A stretch of DNA of 64,000 nt from an uncultured Bacteroidota bacterium (GTDB lineage Bacteria; Bacteroidota; Bacteroidia; Chitinophagales; Chitinophagaceae): NCBI GenBank assembly GCA_903906365.1, contig CAIVKC010000064.1:1-64000 (forward strand), read 5' to 3'. The notes under the pieces are model-generated. The model saw nothing but the letters and a program-made list of their open reading frames with translations, did not search any database and was not told the origin of the DNA. The translations under genes were made by a program, and so were the position numbers. Shown here piece by piece: positions 53,234 through 60,927 of the stretch (position 1 is the stretch's first letter; each line of letters begins with the position of its first letter).

Positions 53234-55000
53234 CTAATATCCCTTGTTCTGGGTATAGATCCCGTTGGTGAAGGTGATCTGCTCCTGCGGAATCGGGAAA
53301 TATTCATGCTGGTTCTTGGTAAAGTGCGCACTGCTCAGGAAGGCGTGCCTGTTTTTTTCAATGGCAAAATAGGCATTGAGCGTTTCGGCAGCTATCCCCC
53401 AGCGCACCAAATCAAAGAACCGCGGGCTTTCCATGGCAAACTCCAGCCTGCGTTCCCATTGAAGGGCCTTGAAGGCAGTGGGCTGGTCCCAGACGGCAAT
53501 GTTGACGCCGGGCTTATAGACACTGACCTGGTAATTGGAGGGAAAAGAGCCGTCGGCTTTTTTGACCAGGTTGGTGGAAGCCGCCGCACGGGCGCGAATC
53601 AGGTTGATATTATAGAGCGGGTCATTGACTGCGCCGGTGCCCGGATTGCCGGACTGGATCTTGGCCTCCGCATTCATCAGCAGCACATCATCAAAACGGA
53701 TGACATCCATGTTGACGGAGGTGCCGTAGAAGGGCCCGAGCTTTTTAAAGCAGGCGCAGGTGGCCAGCTGCAGTTCCTTCATGGTCCCAAAACCGCCGTA
53801 TACACCCGCCAGCCTTTCCCAGCTGTGGTCATAGGGGATGGCCGCATCGTATTTGAAAGGATGGCCCTTGATGCCGATGGTGTGGTCGATGCGCGGATCT
53901 ACGGGCGTACCGGTGGCAGTCAGGCTGTCATCTGTTAGGACAACATCATTGAAGTGATCAAATCTCGGCAGTCCGTTGGCATCTGTGCTAAAGGAGTTAA
54001 CCAGGTCCTGGCTGGGAATATGGAAGGCGCAGCATCCGTATTGCGGGGCACCGGCAAAATAATTTAGGCTGGTACTCATATTGAGCCTGCCGCCGATGGC
54101 CGTTCCGTCATTGATGGAATATTGTATGGCGAATACCGATTCAGGGCTGTTGTCATGGCCGTCCAGGAAATTATAAGCGTAATCAGGATTGAGCGAGTAA
54201 TTACCGGAATTGATCACATCATCGGTGAGTTTGATGACTTCCTGCAGCTTGGCCTGGTCAATACCGGTCACATTGTAATTGTCATCCTGGGTATAGGCAT
54301 GGTAGAGCAGCGCCTTGGCCTTATATGCTTTGGCAGAAAGCTGGTTGGCCCTGCCGGGTTCTCCGGGCTGGGAGGTGGGGAGGTCGTCGATGGCCACCTG
54401 GAAATCCGCCTCGATCTTGGACCAGAGCGAATCATTGCTCATGGTGTTGGGTACCTTCAGGATCTGTTCATTGGTCAGGGTCTCATCGAACATCGGGATA
54501 TTGCGGAAAAGCACTTTTAGCAGGAAATACATATGCCCCCGCAGAAAATGCATCTCCCCGATGCGTACCGTCCGTTTAGGGAACTGGGCGTCGGTGAGGT
54601 TATTGAGCGCACGCAGGGCAGTATTGATGCGGGCGATGGCGGCATAGGCCCTGATCCAGGTACCGGGGAATCCAAAGTCACCCGCGCCGTTGTTGGAGGA
54701 GTTGACCAGGTAGAACTGTTCGTATTTATCCATCTGCTGCTGGTCACCGATATCTCCGCCGCCTTTGTAGGCGTCATCGGAACGCACACTGCCGTATTCC
54801 CACATGCTGGTAATGGGGGCATCCCACCAGTCGTTGGCTATGCCGGCATAGGCAGCCGTCGCCAGGCCGTCCACAGCCGTGGGGCTGGAGAGGTCAGCAG
54901 CGGACAGGGCGCCCTGCGGCTTGTAGTCCAGGTATTTTTTGCATCCCACTGTAAGCAGGAGGGCTGCGGCTATTAATAATCTGATGCTATGATGTTTCAT
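53234..55000 (-). CDS. susD: SusD/RagB-family outer-membrane lipoprotein
   Basis: 588 residues. Lipoprotein signal MKHHSIRLLIAAALLLTVGC (Cys20). N-terminal SusD-like (YLDYKPQGALSAADLSSPTAVDGLATAAYAGI in its parts) and the C-terminal RagB-like region (QWERRLEFAMESPRFFDLVRWG) match the TPR-based glycan-binding partner of SusC. It would cap the SusC barrel and bind fructan at the surface. It starts 18 bp after susC. The substrate class is deduced from the two following GH32 genes and the fructose-type sensor. Confidence 0.95.
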   Translation of the reverse strand: MKHHSIRLLIAAALLLTVGCKKYLDYKPQGALSAADLSSPTAVDGLATAAYAGIANDWWDAPITSMWEYGSVRSDDAYKGGGDIGDQQQMDKYEQFYLVNSSNNGAGDFGFPGTWIRAYAAIARINTALRALNNLTDAQFPKRTVRIGEMHFLRGHMYFLLKVLFRNIPMFDETLTNEQILKVPNTMSNDSLWSKIEADFQVAIDDLPTSQPGEPGRANQLSAKAYKAKALLYHAYTQDDNYNVTGIDQAKLQEVIKLTDDVINSGNYSLNPDYAYNFLDGHDNSPESVFAIQYSINDGTAIGGRLNMSTSLNYFAGAPQYGCCAFHIPSQDLVNSFSTDANGLPRFDHFNDVVLTDDSLTATGTPVDPRIDHTIGIKGHPFKYDAAIPYDHSWERLAGVYGGFGTMKELQLATCACFKKLGPFYGTSVNMDVIRFDDVLLMNAEAKIQSGNPGTGAVNDPLYNINLIRARAAASTNLVKKADGSFPSNYQVSVYKPGVNIAVWDQPTAFKALQWERRLEFAMESPRFFDLVRWGIAAETLNAYFAIEKNRHAFLSSAHFTKNQHEYFPIPQEQITFTNGIYTQNKGY

Positions 55001-55018
55001 ATTCTGTTTTTTTTAAGA

Positions 55019-58000
55019 TTATAAGTTTGCGCTTATTCCAAAAGTAACGGCAGTGGGAACGGGCCACAGGTCAAAGGTGTTGGCTCTTTCAGGATCCTTG
55101 GAGGTGAACTGCTTACTTTTAAAGGCAAACAGATTTTGTCCGGAAACGAATACCCGCAAAGACTCCATCTTGATGCTGTTGGCCAGGTTCTTCGGCAGGT
55201 TATATCCCAGCATTAAATTGCGCAGCTTGAAATAGGAAGCGTTCACGTAGTAGAAATCGGAAGTCCTGTCTTCTCCATTGTGGTTGAGCAGGCTGAGGGC
55301 CGGAATCTTGGAACCCGTGTTCTGCGGGGTCCATGCGCTCAACGTGCCGGGCCCGAAATTGTTCCTGGCATTGACAAAGGAGTTGAAAAATTTGGTGGGG
55401 TCAAAGCCCGTCTTGCCGGCTACGCCGGAACCAAACAGGGAGAGGTCAAAGTTTTTGTAATTGAGTTCAATGCGTATGCCGTATTCCAGCTTGGGCAGGG
55501 TATTGCCGAGCCAGGTCTGGTCATTGGCGTCGATCTTGCCGTCTCCGTTTACGTCCACGTAGCGGAGGCGTCCGGCGCCTTTCAGGGCTCCGTCAAATAC
55601 GCCGGGCTGGGTGGGCGCGGCAGCCGCTTCCTGCTGGCTCTGGAATAGTCCGGCTGTCTTATAGCCAAAAATGGCAAACTGGGAATGTCCCACGATATTG
55701 TGGTTGGCGTCACCGGGATAGGCAGGGCGCACGTTATCGGGAATAGAAGTAACGACATTGTTCCAGTGGCTGGCATTGCCCGTGATGGAGTAACCCAGAC
55801 CGCCGGAGGTCTTGTTGTGATAACCCAGGATGAATTCCCATCCCTTGTTATCCATGGAGGCCCCGTTGAGGAACTGGTTCTGCCCTTCCCCGAGTGCCCC
55901 TGCTACCGGGGGGCTGATCAAAATTCCGGTGGTCTTGCGGACAAAATAATCAAAGGAACCACTGATCTTTTCATTGAACAGGCCGAAATCCAGGCCGAAG
56001 TTGTTTTCTGTGGACTGTTCCCATTTCAGGTTCGGATTACCGCGCTGGGTCTGCACGAATCCGGAAGGAAGGGTGCCTGTATTGACCCCGTAAAGGTCAT
56101 AGGCCGTACCGGTATTGAGCCATAGGGGGAAGGCGGGGCTGCTGGTACCGTAATTGGCCTGCAGCAGGGTATAGGCCGACACATTGCCCAGGCTGATCTG
56201 GTTACCCACAGTTCCGCGTCCTGCCCGCAGTTTGAGGTTTGATACATTTTTGACGCCCTGGAAGAACTCTTCGTTGTTGATTCTCCAGCCCACGGTGAAG
56301 GAAGGGAAGACGCCGTAGGGATTGTTGGTGCCGAATTTGGAGGAACCGTCACGGCGCAGCGTGAAGGAGGCCAGGTAACGGTCGGAATATCCATAGAAGA
56401 GTTTACCGAATTCACTCAGCAGGCGGTAGCCGGTGGCTGACCCGTTGTTGGTCTGGGCACCCACGCCGGAACTCAGCTGCAGGTAATTGACATCCTGCAG
56501 GGCAAAATTGGTGGTGGCTGCCCCGAAGGTGGAAAAGTCATTTCTCACCGCTTCGGTGCCGGCCAGGACATTAAGCCGGTGCTTACCCATTTCCAGGTTG
56601 TAATTCAGGGTATTGGTCCAGGTGAAGGTGAATTCCTTGGTTTCCTGCAGGGCCAGGCTGTTGAAAGAGCGCACGGGACCTTCGGTACCGATCAGGGCGG
56701 CGTTTTTGGCGATGCCGTCTGAATTTTCAAAACCCAGGCTGGTATGGTAGACCAGGTGTTTGATCAATTCCAGGTCCAGGAACACATTACCCTGGGCCAG
56801 GAACTGGTTGCGCGTATTGAACCGGTTGAGGTATTGCATATCCACCGGGTTGTTGCGGTCGGTATAACCGGCTCCGATCGGACCGGCATAGGAGCCATCG
56901 GTCTTGTAAACCGGGATCGTCGGCGACAGGGTCAGGGCCAGTCCGGGGGTGGCTGCTCCGCCTACGTCATTGGTTGAATTGATCTGCGAAGTTCTGCTCA
57001 GCTGGAGGTTTTCCCCTATTTTCAATTTGCCGTTAAAGGCGGTGGTATGGGAGTTGATGCGGGCATTGAAACGCTGGTAGTCGGTAAAGACGATCAGGCC
57101 GTTGTTATCATAATATCCCAGGTCGATCAAAAACCCGCTCTTGGAATTGCCGGCAGAGATGGCCAGGTCATTGGAAGTGATGGTAGCCGGTTTGAACAGG
57201 GCGTTCTGCCAGTTGGTATTGCCGACCGGTTCAGTCTTGTCGCCGCCTACATAAGGCGCAATATTTACCTTGCTTAAAGAAGGATGGGCATAATCATTAT
57301 TCCAGTCAAAGGTATAAATCTGGCTGACCAGCTGGTTGGGGTCTGTAGAGTCATTGACTGCCGCACGCCAGAGGGCCGTACCCCGGTCATAGGAATTGAG
57401 CACTTTTTCCTGCCAGGGTTTTTCGGTCTGGGAGGTCAGCGATGAATTGAACTGGATCCGCACCTTGTCTGTCCCCGAAGTACCATCCTTGGTGGTCACG
57501 ATGATCACCCCGTTGGAGGCGCGGGATCCGTAAATGGAAGCTGCGGAAGCGTCCTTGAGTACCTGTATGGTGGCGATGGATGATACATTGATGTTGGCAA
57601 AATCCTCGTAACGGGTGGTGGGGAAACCGTCAATGATGTATAAAGGGTTGGAACTGGTCAGGGTGTTGACTCCGCGGATCAGGATATTGGGCGCCCCGCC
57701 GTTAGCACCCGTGGGGGAACCATCGGTCTGGATATAAAGCCCGGGGACCTGTCCCTGAAGCGCCAGCATGGGGCTTACGGCTGGTATGCTCTTAATATTA
57801 TTGAGGTTTACCACCGAAACGGCGCCGGTCAGATCCACTTTCTTTTCCGTTTTGTACCCGGTGACCACAATCTGGTTCAGGTCATTGTTGGCCTCTTCCA
57901 GAGCGATGGCCAGGGAACCGGTTGCCGCGGTCAATTTTACTTTCTGCGCCGTCATGCCCACAAAAGAAAAGCTGATTTCCTGGCCTGCAGCTGCCTGAAT

Positions 58001-58174
58001 GGAAAATTTGCCCTCTGCGTCCGTCAAAACGGACTTTTTATTAACCGAGACGGAAACACCCTGCAGGGGTTCTCCGCTGGCCTTGCTGGTGACCCTTCCG
58101 GAAATGATTTTTTGTTGCGCAAAAGAAAACAAAGCCAGCAACAACATTGGCAGCAAGATTTGTAATTTTCTCAT
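55019..58174 (-). CDS. susC: SusC/RagA-family TonB-linked outer-membrane receptor
   Basis: 1051 residues, usual length. Signal peptide (LLPMLLLALFSFAQQ), carboxypeptidase-D regulatory-like domain (ISGRVTSKASGEPLQGVSVS), TonB box-like stretch, plug with IVVTGYKTEKKVDLTGAVS, NILIRGVNTLTSSNPLYIIDG and ASIYGSRASNGVIIVTTK, then the long barrel with SusC features, closing FGISANL. It imports oligosaccharides bound by SusD. Precedes susD by 18 bp; follows the PfkB gene by 71 bp. Part of the fructan operon. Confidence 0.97.
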   Translation of the reverse strand: MRKLQILLPMLLLALFSFAQQKIISGRVTSKASGEPLQGVSVSVNKKSVLTDAEGKFSIQAAAGQEISFSFVGMTAQKVKLTAATGSLAIALEEANNDLNQIVVTGYKTEKKVDLTGAVSVVNLNNIKSIPAVSPMLALQGQVPGLYIQTDGSPTGANGGAPNILIRGVNTLTSSNPLYIIDGFPTTRYEDFANINVSSIATIQVLKDASAASIYGSRASNGVIIVTTKDGTSGTDKVRIQFNSSLTSQTEKPWQEKVLNSYDRGTALWRAAVNDSTDPNQLVSQIYTFDWNNDYAHPSLSKVNIAPYVGGDKTEPVGNTNWQNALFKPATITSNDLAISAGNSKSGFLIDLGYYDNNGLIVFTDYQRFNARINSHTTAFNGKLKIGENLQLSRTSQINSTNDVGGAATPGLALTLSPTIPVYKTDGSYAGPIGAGYTDRNNPVDMQYLNRFNTRNQFLAQGNVFLDLELIKHLVYHTSLGFENSDGIAKNAALIGTEGPVRSFNSLALQETKEFTFTWTNTLNYNLEMGKHRLNVLAGTEAVRNDFSTFGAATTNFALQDVNYLQLSSGVGAQTNNGSATGYRLLSEFGKLFYGYSDRYLASFTLRRDGSSKFGTNNPYGVFPSFTVGWRINNEEFFQGVKNVSNLKLRAGRGTVGNQISLGNVSAYTLLQANYGTSSPAFPLWLNTGTAYDLYGVNTGTLPSGFVQTQRGNPNLKWEQSTENNFGLDFGLFNEKISGSFDYFVRKTTGILISPPVAGALGEGQNQFLNGASMDNKGWEFILGYHNKTSGGLGYSITGNASHWNNVVTSIPDNVRPAYPGDANHNIVGHSQFAIFGYKTAGLFQSQQEAAAAPTQPGVFDGALKGAGRLRYVDVNGDGKIDANDQTWLGNTLPKLEYGIRIELNYKNFDLSLFGSGVAGKTGFDPTKFFNSFVNARNNFGPGTLSAWTPQNTGSKIPALSLLNHNGEDRTSDFYYVNASYFKLRNLMLGYNLPKNLANSIKMESLRVFVSGQNLFAFKSKQFTSKDPERANTFDLWPVPTAVTFGISANL

Positions 58175-58245
58175 AATTGATCTTTTTTGTTGTGAAGGAA
58201 TAGTTTGGTTTGAACATTCATAATTGACATGGTTATCTAGATTTA

Positions 58246-59148
58246 TTAATCACTTGGCCGGTGGAGCATGCGGTCGATCTCCCCCATTTCATAAGTTGGG
58301 CAGGGGCTGTGGGAAGCGGCCACCAACGCCCCGAGGGCGCAGCTGTATTGGAGGGATTCCGCCGCTTTGCCTCCCTGCATCCAGTTGACCAGGAAAGCGG
58401 CGAGCGCAGCCTCCGCGCTGCCATTGGCTGCAAGGAGGGGGAACCTGCGCTCTGAATAGATCCTTCCTTCCGCATTGAGCAGGGAACCCTGTGGTCCCAT
58501 GGAGACCAGGATGCGCGGAATGCCAAAGCGGTCCTGCAGGATACGGATGCGGTCTGTTTCATTTTTATAATCACTGAACCACCCGGTGATCAGTTCCAGC
58601 TCCGGGAGGCTGAGTTGGAGCAGGCTCAGCCCGCAGAGGAGGGTCTCCAGGTTTTTCCGGTTGTAATAGGGGGCCTGCAACCGGAGGTCCAGCACCCGGG
58701 CCGGAGCCATTTCCCGCAGGCGCATCAGGGTGTTCCGGCTGGTTTCACTGCGGGCGATGAGGCTGCTGAAGACCAGGTAGTGCGCCTTTTTGATCAGGGG
58801 TTCAAAGGCTTCTTCCCATTCGATATGGTCCCAGGCAGCCGGCATGAGGATATCAGCCTGACCGGCACGGGGTTCCTGCGCCCCTGTCATGGATTGTCCG
58901 GTGGGCAGGTGGTAATCGACCTGTACATACTCGGTGGGAATTTGGCAGGCTTCCATGAACTGGAACAATTTTTCCCCTTCGGGATCTATGCCCACGCGCG
59001 ATAGGAGGGCTGGAGGCTGGCCCAGTTTAGCCAGGTGGTAGGCAACCTGCAGAGGCCCGCTGCCGGGAATTGGCCTTCCACCGGAGTAATCCCAGAGGAT
59101 CTCACCGAAGCAAACAAGGGAATAGATATTTTCAGGCTGCTTGATCAC
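58246..59148 (-). CDS. PfkB-like sugar kinase with altered active-site signatures
   Basis: 300 residues. The overall ribokinase/PfkB fold is recognisable: SLVCFGEILWDYSG, PLQVAYHLAKLGQPPALLSRVGIDPEGE, then ILVSMGPQGSLL. The position suits a fructokinase as in other fructan loci. However, signature 1 reads GSGPLQVAYHLAKLG where GGAPxNVAxHL is usual, so the substrate-contacting Asn is Gln34. Signature 2, usually DTxGAGDAF with the catalytic Asp, reads AANGSAEAALAAF (about 240-252): the Asp position is Glu246. The expected FDxNxR and VKxNxxE motifs are also altered (VLDLRLQAP, LQLSLPELEL). The protein may be a weak, altered or non-catalytic kinase. Located 71 bp before susC in the operon. Confidence 0.85.
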   Translation of the reverse strand: MIKQPENIYSLVCFGEILWDYSGGRPIPGSGPLQVAYHLAKLGQPPALLSRVGIDPEGEKLFQFMEACQIPTEYVQVDYHLPTGQSMTGAQEPRAGQADILMPAAWDHIEWEEAFEPLIKKAHYLVFSSLIARSETSRNTLMRLREMAPARVLDLRLQAPYYNRKNLETLLCGLSLLQLSLPELELITGWFSDYKNETDRIRILQDRFGIPRILVSMGPQGSLLNAEGRIYSERRFPLLAANGSAEAALAAFLVNWMQGGKAAESLQYSCALGALVAASHSPCPTYEMGEIDRMLHRPSD

Positions 59149-59292
59149 AATCGTTTTACTGATATTATAATTGGGTTCTGTTAGGATCTCCGTTTTCCGC
59201 CCCCTGCTTCACCGCCTCCCCGTTTCAGCATGAGAGGATTGCGAATTTTACTCCCCGGCAGGTACACCTCCCGGAGGCGCTGGCCCGCAACT

Positions 59293-60624
59293 TCAATGCA
59301 ACACCAGCGTATGCTCAATCTGTTCCAGGGACTTCCCTTTTGTTTCAGGCATGACCTTCCAGACGAACAGGAGCTGCAGGCACATCATCACGCAAAAGAA
59401 CAGGAAGGTGTTTCCGCCGCCTGCTTTTTGGGAGAGGTATGGAAAGGAAAAAGCAATCAGGGCTGCCATGATCCAGTGGGTGGTGCTTCCCAGGGTCTGG
59501 CCCTTGGCCCTGACCTGGTTGGGGAAAATCTCCGAGATAAAAACCCAGATGACCGCCCCTTGCGAAAAGGCAAAAAAAGCAATATAGATAAACAGGAATA
59601 CGGGTACGGCCCAGCTGTTCAGGTTGGCCGCATAAAAGGAATAGGAGACCATGCCGAGGGTGAAAATCAGTCCCGCGGATCCGATCAGCATCAGGGTACG
59701 GCGCCCGATGCGGTCAATGAAATTCATGGCCAGCAGGGTAAAGGAGAAATTGATCACCCCGATTCCCACTGTGGAAAGCAGGGAGGAGTTGCGGCCCAGA
59801 CCGGTCATTTCAAAAATGCGGGGTGAATAATAAATAATGGCGTTGATGCCCGAAACCTGGTTGAAAACGGCAAAGGCAATAGCCAGCATGACGGGTATGC
59901 GGTAGCGTTTGGAGAACAGCGGGTCTTTCAGCAGGATGGATTTCTCCTGTTTATCGGTAAGGAGGATCTCACTGATGATCTGGTCGGAGGTTTCCGCATT
60001 GATGACCTCAAAGATTTTGCGTGCCTCTTCCACCCGGCCCTTTTTCATGATCAGCCAGCGCGGACTTTCCGGCAGCAGGCGGAGCAGGACAAAAAAGAGG
60101 GCAGAGGGCAGGGCCTGTATTCCCAGCATCAGGCGCCAGGAATGCTCCCCGGTGAGCCCGATCAGGTAATTGGATAAGTAGGAGATGACGATCCCAAAGA
60201 CCACGTTGAACTGAAAGAGCCCGACCAGTTTACCCCTGCGGGCGGCCGGTGAGATCTCGGAAATATAGATGGGGGCTGTTACCGAAGAGGCTCCCACACC
60301 CAGGCCGCCCAGCAGCCGGAAGGCAAGAAAGGCATACCAGTTCACCGAAAGGGCCGTGCCCAGGGAAGAAACCAGGTACAGGAAGGCGATGAAATAGAGG
60401 GTTTTTTTTCGCCCGAGCCTGTCGGAGGGAATGGCGCCAAACAGGGCGCCGATGATGGTGCCGATCAGTGCGATGGATACGGTAAGGCCGTGCTGAACCG
60501 TATTAAGGCCCCAGTATTGCTGTATGGATTGTTCAGCCCCGGAGATCACCGCTGTATCAAAGCCGAACAGAAATCCACCCAGGGCGATGACCAGGGACCA
60601 CAGAAATACTTTTCGATTGTTCAT
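59293..60624 (-). CDS. MFS sugar porter (fructose importer candidate)
   Basis: 443 residues from the ATG at 60624 (MNNRKVFLWSLVIALGGFLFGFDTAVISG), the start of TM1; the frame runs to 60657. Twelve TM helices with sugar-porter signatures: GDRLGRKK-type SDRLGRKKTLYF, SPAARRGKLVGLFQF, PESPRWLIMKKGRVEEA, and the C-terminal PETKGKSLEQIE. It should import fructose or short fructosides across the inner membrane by proton symport. First gene of the minus-strand fructan operon, 144 bp ahead of the PfkB gene, divergent from the sensor gene at 60928. Confidence 0.94.
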   Translation of the reverse strand: MNNRKVFLWSLVIALGGFLFGFDTAVISGAEQSIQQYWGLNTVQHGLTVSIALIGTIIGALFGAIPSDRLGRKKTLYFIAFLYLVSSLGTALSVNWYAFLAFRLLGGLGVGASSVTAPIYISEISPAARRGKLVGLFQFNVVFGIVISYLSNYLIGLTGEHSWRLMLGIQALPSALFFVLLRLLPESPRWLIMKKGRVEEARKIFEVINAETSDQIISEILLTDKQEKSILLKDPLFSKRYRIPVMLAIAFAVFNQVSGINAIIYYSPRIFEMTGLGRNSSLLSTVGIGVINFSFTLLAMNFIDRIGRRTLMLIGSAGLIFTLGMVSYSFYAANLNSWAVPVFLFIYIAFFAFSQGAVIWVFISEIFPNQVRAKGQTLGSTTHWIMAALIAFSFPYLSQKAGGGNTFLFFCVMMCLQLLFVWKVMPETKGKSLEQIEHTLVLH

Positions 60625-60927
60625 ATGGCAATTAGCTTGAAGGGCCAATATCAGCATTGAACCAAAGAAGTCTTTCTGAAATGATTATTCCTTTTTTTAA
60701 AATCGTACTATTTTTAAATTGGGATTAAATGGCTGATTAACAGCCTTCACAATTATGTGAATTGTACACACTGCGCCTTCCCATTTACAATTTTGTATGC
60801 CTTTCTTGCAAACCCGTACCGCGGGTGACTGACCTTCATCCAGGGACTGTTAAGGGTAAATATGAATTTGAAAATAAATAATACGCGTTTAAATGCGGCT
60901 ATATGAAAAATAGTTGAATTTTACGCC
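60625..60927. promoter_or_regulatory. divergent control region of the fructan operon and its sensor
   Basis: No gene. It separates the MFS start (minus) from the sensor start (plus), so it holds the promoters of both and probably the binding site of the sensor's AraC domain. No clean TAnnTTTG element was found on either strand. An inverted repeat lies at 60746. Confidence 0.6.
60746..60761. promoter_or_regulatory. inverted repeat TTCACA-ATTA-TGTGAA
   Basis: Perfect 6-bp arms with a 4-nt spacer, about 120 bp before the MFS start and 167 bp before the sensor start. A nested ACAATT/AATTGT repeat overlaps it (60749-60765). Candidate operator; the binding protein is unknown. Confidence 0.4.
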
